Assembly (NCBI GenBank): GCA_028583605.1
Contig: CM053337.1
Coordinates: 19,157,694 to 19,221,693, forward strand
Length of the DNA stretch: 64,000 bases
DNA from: Dastarcus helophoroides
Taxonomy: Eukaryota > Arthropoda > Insecta > Coleoptera > Bothrideridae
Direction of reading: 5' to 3'
The translations under genes and the position numbers were made by a program. The notes beneath the pieces were generated by a model. The model did no database searches, was not told where the DNA came from, and was given only the letters and a program-made list of their open reading frames with translations. Shown one piece after another: positions 43,015 through 55,100 of this stretch. The first letter of the stretch is position 1, and every line of letters begins with the position of its first letter.

Positions 43015-46000
43015 AGAAAAGAAAAAAGCGAAGAGAGAAAAGAGAAGATAGAAGAGAGAAGAGAGAAGAGAGAAAAGAGAAAAGAGAAGAGAGAAGAGAG
43101 AAGAGAGAAGAGAGAAGAGAGAAAAGAGAGGAGAGAGGAGAGAGGACAAAGGAGAGAGGAGAGAGGAGAGAGAAGAGAGGAAAGGAGATAGGAGAGAAAA
43201 GAGAAGAGAGAAAGAGAAGATAGAAGAGAGAAGAGAGAAAAAAGAAGCGAGAATCTAAAATGTCTAAAAGGGAGAAGGGAGAAGAGAGGAGAGCAAAGAG
43301 AAGAAAGAAGAGAGAAGAGAAGAGAGAAAGGAGAAAGGAGAAAGGAGGAAAGGAGAAAGGAGAAAGGAGAAAGGAGAAAGGAGAAAGGAGAAAGGAGAAA
43401 GGAGAAAGGAGAAAGGAGAAAGGAGAAAGGAGAAAGGAGAAAGGAGAAAGGAGAAAGGAGAAAGGAGAAAGGAGAAAGGAGAAAGGAGAAAGGAGAAAGG
43501 AGAAAGGAGAAAGGAGAAAGGAGAAAGGAGAAAGGAGAATGGAGAATGGAGAATGGAGAATGGAGAATGGAGAATGGAGAATAGAGAAAGGAGAATGGAG
43601 AATGGAGAAGAGAGAAAAGAGAAGAGAGAAGACAGAAAAGTGAAAAAAGAAGAGAGAAAAGAGAAGAGAGAAGAGAAAAGAGAGAAGATAGATAAGAAAA
43701 GAGAGGAGAGAGGGGAGAAGAGAGAAGAAAGAAGAGAGAAGAGAGAAGAGAGAAGAGAGAAGAGAGAAAAGAGAAGAGAGAAGAGAGAAGAGAGAAGAGA
43801 GAAGAGAGAAGGGAGAAGAGAGAAGAGAGAAGAGAGAAGGGAGAAGAGAGAAGAGAGGTGAGAGAAGGGAGAAAAGAGAAAAGAAAAAAAAAGAAGAAAG
43901 AAAGGAGACTAGAGAAGGAAAAAAGGAAAAGAAAAAGAAATAAGAAAAAAGATATAAGGGAAAAGAGAGAAGAGATAAGAGAGAAGAGAGGAAAAATAGA
44001 GAAGAGAGAAAAGAGAATAGAAAGAAAGACGATAAAAGAGAGAAGAAAGAAGAAGGAAGAGAGAAAGGGAAGTGAGAAAAGAGAGGAGAGAGGATAGATG
44101 AGAGAGGAGAGAGGAGAAAGGAGAAAGGAGAAAGGAGAGAGGAGAGAGGAGAGAGGAGAGAGGAGAGAGGAGAGAGGAGAGAGGAGAGAGGAGAGAGGAG
44201 AGAGAAGAGAAGAGAGGAGAGAGAATAAAGAAGAAAGAAGAGAGAAGAGAGAAAGAAGATTGGAGAAGGGAGAGAAAAAAAGAGATAAGAAGGAAGATAG
44301 AAAGGAGAAGAGAGAAGACGTAAGAGGGGAAAAAATAGAAAAGGGAAAAGAAAGAAGAGATAAAAAGGAAAACAAAAAGGAGAAGAAAGAAGAGATAAGA
44401 GAGGAAAGAATAGAGAAGAGAAAAAAAAAAGAGAGAGAAGAGAGAAGAAAGAAGGCAGAAGAGGGAAGAGAGAACAGTGAAGAGAAAAGAGAGAAGAAAG
44501 AAGACAGAAGAGAGAAAAGAGAAGAGAAAAGAGAGAAGAGAGAAGGGAGAAGAGAGAAAGGTGAAGGGAGAAAAGAGAAGAGAAAAGACAGAAAAGAGTA
44601 AGGAGAAAAGAGAAAGGAGAAAGGAGAAAGGAGAAAGGAGAAAGGAGAAAGGAGAAAGGAGAAAGGAGAAAAGAGAAATGAGAAATGAGAAATGAGAAAG
44701 GAGAAAGGAGAAAGGAGAAAGGAGAAAGAAAAATGGGGAATGGAGAAGACAGAAAAGAGAAAAAAAGAAGAGATAAGAGAGATGAGAAAAGAGAGAAGTT
44801 AGAAGTAAAAAAAGAGAGGAGAGAAGAGAGAAGAGGGAAGAGAGAAGAGAGAAGAGAGAAGAAGAAGAGGAAGAGAGAAGAGAGAAGAGAGAAGAGAGAA
44901 GAGAAAGAAGAGAGAAGAGAGAAGAGAGAAGAGAGAAGAGAGAAGAGAGAAGAGAGAAGAGAGAAGAGAGAAGAGAGAAGAGAGAAGAGAGAAGAGAGAA
45001 GAGAGAAGAGAGAAGAGAGAAGAGAGAAGAGAGAAGAGAGAAGAGAGAAGAGAGAAGAGAGAAGAGAGAAGAGAGAAGAGAGAACGGAGAAAGGAGAAAA
45101 GATAAGAAAGAAGAAAGATAGGAGAATGGAGAAGGGAGAAAGGAAAAGAAAAGAAGATAAGAAAAAAGATAGAAGGGAAAAGAGAGAAAAGAGAAGAGAG
45201 GAAAGAATAGAGAAGAGAGAATATAAAAGAGAGAAGAAAGAAGAGAAGAGAGAAGTGAGAAAAGGGAGGAGAGAGGAGAGAGGAGAGAAGAGAGGAGAGA
45301 TGAAAGAGAATAAAGAAGAGAGGAGAGAGAAAGGAGAAAAAAGAAGAGATAAGAAGGAAGATAGAAAGGAGAAGAGAGAAGAGGTAGGAGAGGAAAAAAT
45401 AGAGAAGAGATAAAAAGGAAGACAGAAAGGAGAAGAAAGAAGAGATAAGAGAGGAAAGAATAAAGAAGAGAGGTAAGAAAAAAGAGAAGAGAGAAGAAAG
45501 AAGACAGAAGAGGGAAGAGAGAAGAAAGAAGAGAGAAAAGAGAAAAGAGAAAAGAGAGAAGAGAGAAAAGAGAAAGGTAAAGGGAAAAAAGAGAAGAGAG
45601 AAGAGAGAAAAGAGAACGGAGAAAGGGGAAGAGAGAAGAAAGAAAGGAGAATGGAGAAGTGAGAAAGGAAAAGAAAAAGATAAGAAAAAAGATAGAAGGG
45701 AAAAGAGAGAAGAGATAAGAGAGAAGAGAGGAAAGAATAGAGAAGAGAAAAGAGAACAGAAAAAGAGAACAGAAAAAGAGAAGATAAAAGAGAGAAGTGA
45801 GAAAAGAGAGGAGAGAGGAGAGAGGAGAGAGGAGAGAGAATAAAGAAGAGGGAAAGGAGAATGGAGAAAGGGGAAAAAAGAAGAGATAATAAGGAAGATA
45901 AAAAGGAGAAGAGAGAAGATGTAGGAGAGGAAAAAATAGAGAAGGGAAAAGAAGGAACAGATAAAAAGGAATACAGAAAGGAGAAGAAAGAAGAGATAAG

Positions 46001-46545
46001 GGAGGAAAGAATAGAGAAGAGAGAAGAGAAAAAATAGAAGAGATAAGAGAGAAGAAAGAAGACAGAAGAGGAAAGAGAGAACAGTGAAGAGAAAAGAGAG
46101 AAGAAAGAAGAGAGAAGAGAGAAAAGAAAAGAAAAAAGAGAGAAGGGAGAAGGGAGAAGAGAAAAGAGAGAAGAGAAAAGAGAGAAGAGAGAAGAAGAGA
46201 GAAGAGAGAAGAGAGAAGAGAGAAGAGAAAAGAGAGAAGAGAGACGGGAGAAGAGAGAAGAGAGAGAAGAGAGAAGAGAGAAGGGAGAAGAGAAAAGAGA
46301 CCAGAAAGAAGAGAGAAGAGAGAGAAGAATGGAGAAGGGAGAAGAAAGAAGAGATAAGAGAGGGAAGAATTGAAAAATGAGAAAAGAGAGCAGAAAGAGA
46401 GAAAATAAAAGAGAGAAGAGAGAAGAGGGAAGAGAGAAGAGAGGTGTTGAGAAGCTAGAAGGGAGAAGAGAGAAGAAAGAAGACAGAAAAGAGAAGAAAG
46501 AAGAGAGAAGAGAGAAAAGAGAAGGGAAAAGAGAGATGCGAGATT
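43015..46545 (+). repeat. Polypurine array, 3.5 kb, with (GAGAAAG)n and (GAGAAGA)n subdomains
   Basis: Plus strand almost only G/A. Subdomains: gagaaagga repeats at 43330-43540, changing to gagaatgga (43537-43600); gagagga at 44100-44210; another gagaaagga tract at 44600-44730; very regular gagaaga at 44880-45080. Larger blocks recur (for example gaagatagaaaggagaagag near 44290, 45355 and, changed, 45895). Confidence 0.95.
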
Positions 46546-48470
46546 AAAGGTGAGAGAAGAAGAGAAACACAACTTTCGAGTCAAACTTCAACTTTTGGTA
46601 ATCGAAGTATTCAATTTAAACTAAACATTTTTAAATTTCAAAAAAATTCCTGAAATTTCGATTTCTTGGGCTTAATTTCAGTATTTTGATTTTTACCTCA
46701 ATATATTTTTGTTTTAAACTTTGGCCATAAAATTTTGACATCACTCAAAATTACAGGAAAAATTTTAGTTAATGCCAATTTGTTCGATATTAAAGTTGAA
46801 ATTTTAGATAAAATAATTAAAACTAAAAATTCCGAAAATAAATAGATAAACAAACAAACAAATAAATAAATAAAAATCAAATCAAATCTCAAAGATTCTA
46901 GAGACAATTTCAAGTTTCTCTTAATATTCTTTTAATCGAAACCTTTTAGTTTGAACTTGCTTTGTATTTTCGGAAAGCTATTTGAAAAATTTCGAAATTA
47001 TTCCAATCTTATAGATTTTTCCAGAAATTTCAAAACCTTACCCAAAACTTTGATCTTAATTTTAGAATTTCGATTCTCATTTCAGAATTTCAACAAATTT
47101 CCTATGATTACCAGAAACTTGGATTAAGTAAAAAATAAACAAAAATATAGTATGTAACTTTAATTTGTAACAAAAATTAAAACTCCAAAAAGTTTTGATC
47201 TTAATTTTAGAATTTCGATTTTCATTTCGGAATTTCAATAGATTATCTATAATTACCAGGAACTTTGAATTTGTGTTTAGATTAAGTAAAAAATAAACAA
47301 AAATATAGTATGTAACTTTACTATGTAAGAAAAATTAAAACTCCAAAAAATTCATCAAAAAAAGACGTTTTTTTGAAATTTCAATATTTTTCTCAAAATG
47401 TTTTCAAAAAAATCCTATTTTCTCCCAAAACTTTCGAATCTTTTTCCAAGTTTTGATTTTGTTATCTAGATCTTAATTTATTATCGAAATTAATCCAAAA
47501 ATTTAAAAATCGAATTTGTTAAAACATTTTTAACCTTGCAGTAAAAATTTCACGAATGCAGTCGACAAGCTTCGAAATTTGAGTAATCCTTGTTGGATTT
47601 TAAGTGTGTTCGTCGAATTTTCAGTCAGTTGGTGATCTTTTTTATCAAGCATTTAAAAAAATAAATAAATTGTTCAGACAATTGAAAGCTATTAATAAAT
47701 TTATAAAAAGAAATGTATTTGATAAAAAAATGATTAGCAGGAACTTGGAATCAGTAAAAAATAAACAAAAATATAGTATGTAACTTTAATTTGTAACAAA
47801 AATTAAAACTCCAAAAAAATTCATCAAAAAAAGACGTTTTTTCTTAGAGATTTTTCCAGAAATTTCAAAACCTTTCCCAAAATTTTGAACTTAATTTTAG
47901 AATTTCGATTCTCATTTCAGAATTTCAACAAATTTCCTATGATTACCAGAAACTAGGATTAAGTAAAAAATAAACAAAAATATAGTATGTAACTTTAATT
48001 TGTAACAAAAATTAAAACTCCAAAAAAATTCATCAAAAAAAGACGTTTTTTCAAAATTTCAATATTTTTCTGTAAATTAAAAAAAAGTCCTTTAAAATCC
48101 ATTAACTAACAATTGACAATCTATCATCGCAAAATTATTTAATGAGAGAAATTTAATTTAATAAAATAATTTTGCTTAAACAATTCAAACATAAAAAATA
48201 TAGTAAAAAAACTAATTTCGTGAAAAAATTCGAAAATTTGCAGAAAAAACTTGAAATACTTATAAAACATTTCTATGAAAACTTCTTTAGTTCAAGCAGG
48301 AGCAAACTGTCGACATTGCGTGAAAAAAGTCAAAATTAAAAAGAAGATAAAATTTTTTGAAAAAGAAGTCGAAAATTTGGCAGAAACTCCGGAGAGATTT
48401 TTTTTATTTTGAATTAGATGATACTGACCTATGATTAAGTGATTTTAATTGAGGAACAAACTCGAAAAAA
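46546..48470. repeat. AT-rich flanking module, copy B, with internal duplications
   Basis: Paralogue of 35896-37542. An ~80-bp internal piece (taagtaaaaaataaacaaaa, gtatgtaacttta, aaaattaaaactccaaaaa) is present at about 47125, 47285, 47755 and 47965, against once in copy A, so copy B grew by internal duplication. No gene. Confidence 0.85.
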
Positions 48471-49010
48471 ATGGAAATTACGACTTCAATCTCGGAATTT
48501 CGAGAATTTAAAATTTGAAACTTAAAGTCGAATTCGAGAAAAATTTAAAATTTGAAACTTAAAGTCGAATTCGAGAAAAAAATCGAAATTTCGAGCCCAA
48601 AGGTGTAAAAAAATTGGAAGTCAAAATTATGACTTTAATGTCGAAATTTCGAGAAAAATTTAAAATTTCAAGTTTAAAGTCGAGAAAAAAGTCGAAATTT
48701 CGAGAAAAATGTCAGCAAAACTTTGAGAAAAAAATCGATATTTCAAAAAAAAATTTAATCGTCGACTTTTTATCGAAATTTCAACTTTTTTTCTCAATAT
48801 TGAACTTCCCCCAAGAAATGTTGTGTTTTTTAAAGCTCTTACTTTTTTCGTAAAGTTAGTGGTTTCGTTTTTCCAAGTTCGTCTGTTTTTCAATTGTTGG
48901 CCTTTTTTTAAAATGCTAATTAATTTTCAAAATTTATCTTTTACCAAAATTTGGGCTTTGTTCTCAGAAAAATAGACTATATTTTCTCAAAGTTTGAAAC
49001 CACGAGTTTA
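48471..49010. repeat. Second GTCGAAATTTCGAG minisatellite patch and T-rich tail
   Basis: 48480-48740 has gtcgaaatttcgagaaaaat copies as at 41.4-42.8 kb; the rest is T-rich with no gene. Confidence 0.7.
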
Positions 49011-49660
49011 CTCCCCTATCCAAAATCGCCCAACACGCCTAAAGCAGTTTTCACTTCAACGATAACAAATTAGCGGAAATGTGTCTACATTAAACGACGC
49101 CTGACTAGATTGATCGCGAAACAATCCCAAAAGGAGTCATAAGTTATTGAACAAACTAATGCAGAAATCGAGCGCCTTGGCACCGGCCACATTTTACGCC
49201 AACCAATGTAAAATGAAAGTTGCTCACACTCAACCGATAATTAGAAAAAGACACGCAGCTTTAATATTTAATGCTACATTAATGAATTCCATTACAACAA
49301 AACGAAATCTTCACCGTGATATATTTCATCGAAGACCGACGAATCTTCAGGCTCTGATTAATTTTCAACGGTGGTTTCGTCCGCTAATTAATTCCCTGTT
49401 TGTTTTTATTTTCACGCTGGCGTTTTCGACATTTGCGGCTCCCGAATTAAAATCTGGAAACGAGCGCCCCCCCGCTTTCTCGCCCGATTAAGTCGTTCTA
49501 ATTAGCACGCTCCATAGATTTAAAGTTCAACGGAATCAGGTGTTACGCAATAAAAACGCCGAGTTATTGAAGGTTTTCTTTTATTAGTTACGAAATTTGG
49601 CTTGACAATTTGCCGCCACTATATAATCGCTTAACAAAATCACGAAAAGCCATAAAGTGT
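49011..49660. other. Complex AT-site-rich island, possible conserved non-coding element
   Basis: Non-repetitive and compositionally mixed. It holds many homeodomain-type cores (TAATTA near 49385 and 49500, ATTAAT/ATTAATT near 49275, 49355 and 49385). A 114-codon frame at 49147-49491 uses no recognised domain and has a noncoding look. An enhancer-like role is inference. Confidence 0.35.
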
Positions 49661-50330
49661 GTACAGATCGATCGAAAAAAGTCATTAAAAACTACGCTAA
49701 TCCTAAGAATAAGACGTTTTCTAGCGCCGATACATTCACTTTTTTTTTAGAATTTAATTGATTATTGATTGCTTTTTTGTTTTATGAGATGCAACTCGCC
49801 GGGATTGCTTTTATTTAACTCTCTAGGGAGAAACATTGCTTGCAAACACCCTGTATACTTGAGCCAGATGCAAGATGTATGACATTTCCTTCCTTATGGG
49901 GCCGGAAATTTTATAATCTGATTTATTTGGAGTATTTGAAATGGGAAACTTTCTTCTTCCTTTTCTGGTGTAATTGGTTCATTAAGTCAATAAATCATAT
50001 CTCTGATAAACCACAAGTGCGTACCCTAAAGTTGTTTTTATCTATGAATGTATAATAACACGAAAATCGCAATAACTTTACAGCGATATTTATGTTAAAT
50101 TTGCTGAACTTGAAAAATAATTAAATTAAAGTTAGAAGAAAAAAGTTTTCCTTCAAAAATTACATTTTGGTAATAGCTTATTCATTCTGCGATTTTGGCG
50201 TCAACATCTAGTAGAATAAGGAGAGAAATTATTACTGATTTGTGGTTTCCTTTTACGATTTTGGTGGCAGCATCAGCTAGAATGGAAATAATTGTCCACA
50301 TAAAACGTATGGTCAGATACACGGTCAAAT
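49661..50330. other. Spacer before the satellite, no gene seen
   Basis: Mixed composition. Two short similar strings (tctgcgattttggc, ttttacgattttggtggc) occur near 50190 and 50255. Confidence 0.5.
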
Positions 50331-52026
50331 TAAGAAGTTTTAAAGGTTAACGTTTAAAGTTTTTTAAAGAAAGTTTTAACGAAATTATAACCGTGAAATG
50401 ATTGAGAAAACTTAACTTAACGCAGCCAATTTAAAAGATGATTCAAAAGAATTTGCACGGTGAAGTGTCTGAAAAACCAAACTCAGCCGACTTAAAAGAT
50501 GTTTTAACAAAATTTGAACGTTTTTTAAAAAGGTTTTAACAAAATTTGCACCGTGAAATGCTTGGAAAAAACGTAACACAACCTAAAACAGCCAATTTAA
50601 AAGCTGACTTAAAAGCATTTGCACAGTGAAATATCTTTAAAAGCCTAACTTAGCTGATTTCAAAGACGTTTTAAAAGAATTTGCACGGTAAACGTTTTTG
50701 AAACAAAATTTTAATAAAATTTGGATCGTAAAGTGCCCTAAAATAGCTTAATCTAATTTAACTCAGCTAATTTAAATAAATTTGCACGGTAAAATGTTAA
50801 AAAACCCAAACTTCGGCCGATTTAAAAAGTGTTTTAACTGAATTTATACTCCTAACGTTTTTTAAAAGAAGTTACAGCAATATTTGCACTGTGAATTGCC
50901 TGAAAAAATCCAACCTTACCTAATTCACTTGATTTAAAAAAAGATTCAAAAGAATTTGCGTGGTGAAATATCAGAAAAACCCTACCTTAGTTGATTTCAA
51001 AAACATTTTAAAAGAATTTGCACGGTAAACGTTTTTTCAAGGAAGTTTCAACAAAATTTAAACCGTGAAATACCTAAAAAGACCCAACATAACCTTAATC
51101 CTGCTAATTTAAAAGAATTTGCACAGCGAAAATTCTAAAAAATCTAACTCAGTCAATTTAAAAAAAAGTTTTAAAAGAATTTGTCCGGTTAACGTTTTTT
51201 TAAAATAAAATTTAACAAAGTTTGCACCGTGAAATGCTTGAAAAAACCTAACCTAACTTTACGCAGTCAATTTAAAAGATGATTAAAAAAAATTTGCACG
51301 ATGAAATGTCTGAAAAACCAAACTCATCCTAATTTAAAAGATGTTTTAGCAAAATTTGCACGTTTAACGTTCTTTAAACAAAATTTTAACAGAATTTTCA
51401 TCGTGAAATGCCTGAAAAAAATCAACCCAACCTAACTCAGTTGATTTAAACAAAGATCCAAAAGAATTTGCAGGGTAAAATCTCTAAAAAAGCCTAACTC
51501 AGCTGATTTCAAGAACGTTTTAAAAAAATGTGTACGCTAAACGTTTTCTAAAGAAAGTTTTAACATAATTTAGATCATGAAATGCCTAAAAAACCCAATT
51601 TAACTTAACACTGCTAATTTAAAAAATCATTTAAAAGAATTTGCACGGCCAAATATCTAAAAAATGTAACCCAGTCGGTTTAAAAAAAAGTTAAAAAAAA
51701 ATTGCACAGCTAACGTTTTTTAAAAAAAGTTTTAGCAAAATTTGCACCGTGAAATCCTTAAAAAAACCTAACCTAACTTAATGCAGCCATTTTAAAAAAT
51801 TATTTAAGAGAATTTCCACGATGAAATGTCTGAAAGACCCAACTCAGCCAATTGAAAAAATGTTTTAGCAAAATTTGAACGTGTAATGATCTTTAAAGAA
51901 AATTTTAACGAAATTTGCACCGTAAAATCCCCGAAAAAAAAATCAACCCAACCTAAGTCAGTTGATTTAAAAAAATATTCAAAAGAATTTGCACCGCAAA
52001 AATTTCTAAAAAAGCCTAACTCAGCT

Positions 52027-52173
52027 TTTTTTGATGGAACGGATCTTCAAAAATTGAAACCCAGAACTTGTCCCCTGAAACCAAGAAAAATTAAAAAACA
52101 CAACAAAGGTTGCTCTAACGCGTTTCGACAGCCAAGCTTCAGGTTTCAGGGGACAAGTTCTGGGTTTCAATTT
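52027..52173 (+). mobile_element. Family-1 element, 147 bp, in the satellite, with 11-bp target duplication
   Basis: CTAACTCAGCT at 52016-52026 and 52174-52184. The element is a foldback: acttgtcccctgaaaccaag on the left and ggtttcaggggacaagttct on the right, with the central hairpin deleted (gccaagcttcaggttt). Confidence 0.9.
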
Positions 52174-55100
52174 CTAACTCAGCTGATTTCAAGAACGTTT
52201 TAAAAAATGTGTACGCTAAACGTTTTTTAAAGAAAGTTTTTACATAATTTAGACCGTGAAGGGCCCAAAAAACCCAATTTACCTTAGCTAATTTAAAAAA
52301 TCATTTAAAAGAATTTGCACGGTAAAATATCCAAAAAATCGAACTCAGTCGATTTAAAAAAAAGTTTTAAAAAATTTGCACAATTAACGTTTTTGTAAAA
52401 AAAGTTTTAACAAAATTTGCACCGTGAAATGCCTGACAAAACCCAACCTAATCTAACCCAGTTGATTTAAGAGATGATTCAAAAAAATTTGCACGGTGAA
52501 ATGTCTAAAAAAGCCTATTTTAGCTAATTGCAAGAACGTTTTATAAGAATTTGCACAGTTAACGTTTTTCAAAGCTTTTAACGAAATTTGAACCATGAAA
52601 TGTTTAAAAAACCCAATTTATTTTAACTTAGCTGACTTAAAAGATGATTAAAAAGAATTTACATGGTGAAGTGTTTAAAAAATTTAACCCAGTTGATTTC
52701 AAAAAAGTTTTAAAAGAATTTGCACAGTTAACGTTTTTTAAAGAAAGTTTTAACAAAATTTACACCGTGAAAATCTCTGAAAAAATCTAATCTAACAACG
52801 CAGCCAATTAAAAGATAATTAAAAGAAATTTGCACGGTGAAATGTCTGAAAAATTAAACTTAGCCAATTTTAAAAATGTTTAAAGAAAATTTGCACACCC
52901 AACGTTATTCAAGGAAAGTTTTAACAACATTTGCACCGTGAAGTGCCTGAAAAAACCCAACCCAATCTAACTCAGTTGATTTAAACAATGATTCAAAAAA
53001 ATTTGCACGGTGAAATGTCTGAAAAAGTTTACATGGTAAAATGTCTACAAAATTTAACCAAGTTGATTTAAAAGAAGTTTTAAGAGAATTTGCACAGGTA
53101 ACGTTCTTTAAAGTTAGTTTTAACAAAATTTACACCATGAAATCTCTAAAAAAACCTAATTTAACTTAATGCAGCCAATTTAAAAGATATTTTAGGAGAA
53201 ATTGTACAGTGAAATGTCTGAAAAATTAAACTTAGCTAATTTAAAAAATGTTTAAAGGGAATTTGCACGCCCAACGTTATTCAAGGAAAGTTTTAACAAA
53301 ATTTGCACCGTTAAATGACTGAAAAAATCCAACCCAATCTTGTAGATTTAAAAAATGATTCAAAAAAATTTGCACGGTGAAATGTCTAAAAAAACCTAAC
53401 TCGACTGATTTAAAAAACGTTTTAAAAGAATTTGCATGCTAAACGTTTTTCAAAGAAAGTTCTAACAAAATTTAGACCTTGAAATGCCTAAAAAACCTGA
53501 TCTAACTTAACCTTGCCTATTTAAAAGATCATTTAAAAGAATTTGTACGATTAAATGGCTGAAAAATCTAACTCAGTCAATTTAAACGATGTTTTAAAAG
53601 AATTTTCACGATTAACTTTTTTTTAAAACAATTCTAACAAAATTTCGACCGTTAAATGCCTGAAAAAATCTAATCTAACTTAACCCTGCTGATTTAAAAG
53701 AATTTGCACTGTAAAATGTCTGAAAAATCTAACTTAGTCAATTTAAGAGATGTTTCAAAAAATTTTGCACGACTGACGTTTTTTAAAGAAAGTTAAAACA
53801 AAATTTGCACCGTGAAATGCTTGGAAAAACCTAACCTAACTTAACGCAGCCAATTTAAAAGATGATTCAAAAGAATTTGCACGGTGAAATGTCTGAAAAA
53901 TTAAACTTAGCCAATTTAAAAGATGTCTTAGCAGAATTTGTACAGTAAACGTTTTTCAAAGAAAGTTTTAACAAAATTTGCACCGTGAAATGCCCAAAAA
54001 TACCCAACCTAATCTAATTCAGTTAAATTAAAAGATAATTTAAAAAAATTTGCAGGGTAAAATGTCTAAAAAGGCCTATTTCAGATAATTTCAAGAACGT
54101 TTCATAAGAATTTGCACGGTAAACGTTTTTCAAAAAAGATTTTTGAGAAATCTGGACCCTAAAATTTATGAAGAAACCCAATCTAACTTAACCCAGCTGA
54201 TTTAAAAGAATTTACATGGTGAAATGTCTGAAAAATCTAACCCAGTCGATTTAAGAGAAGTTTCTAAGGAATTTGCACAGTTAACGTTTTTTAAAGAAAG
54301 TTTTAACGAAATTTGCACTGTGAAGTTGTTAGAAAAATTGAACCTAACTTAACGCAGCAAATTTAAAAAAAGATTTAAAAGAATTTGCACTGTGAAATGT
54401 CTAAAAAACCAAACTTAGTCGATGTAAAAGATGTTTTAACAGAATTTGCCTTCCTAACGTTTTTTAAAAGAAGTTTTAACATAATTTGCACAGTGAATTG
54501 TCTTAAAAAATCCAACCCTACCTAACTCACTTAATTTAAAAGATGATTTAAAAGAATTTGCACGGTGAAATGTCTAAAAAAAGCCCAACTTAGCTGATTT
54601 TAAGAACATTTTAAAAGAATTTGCACGGTAAACGTTTTTTAAAAAAAGTTTTAACAAAATTTGATTCATGAAATGTCTGAAAAAACCCATCTAACTTAGA
54701 CCTGCTAAATTAAAATAATTTGCACAGCGAAATGTCTGGAAAATTTACTCAGTCGATTTAAAAGAAGTTTTAAAAGAATTTGCACGGTTAACGTTTTTTA
54801 AAAGAAAGTTTTAACAAAATTTGCATCGTGAAATGCTTGGAAAAACCTAACCTAACTTAACGCAGCCAATTTGAAAGCAAACTCAAAAAACTACACAACC
54901 AATCTAGACTGTGAAATGTCTAAAAAAACTCAATCTGACTTAAACCAGCTGATTTAAAAGAATTTGCACGGTGAAATGTCTAAAAAACCAAACTCAGCCA
55001 ATTTCAAAGATGTTTTAGAAAACTTTGCACGTTTAACGTTTTTTAAAGAAAGTTTTAACAAAATTTGCACCGTGACATGCCTGAAAAAAACCAACCTAAC

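Noticed and set aside
42835..46584. Long Ser/Leu/Phe and Arg/Glu ORFs up to about 890 residues
   Set aside because: Same polypurine artefact as at 33.4-36 kb.
49147..49491. 114-codon plus-strand ORF as a gene
   Set aside because: No domain, no start or splice support, and codon content looks non-coding.
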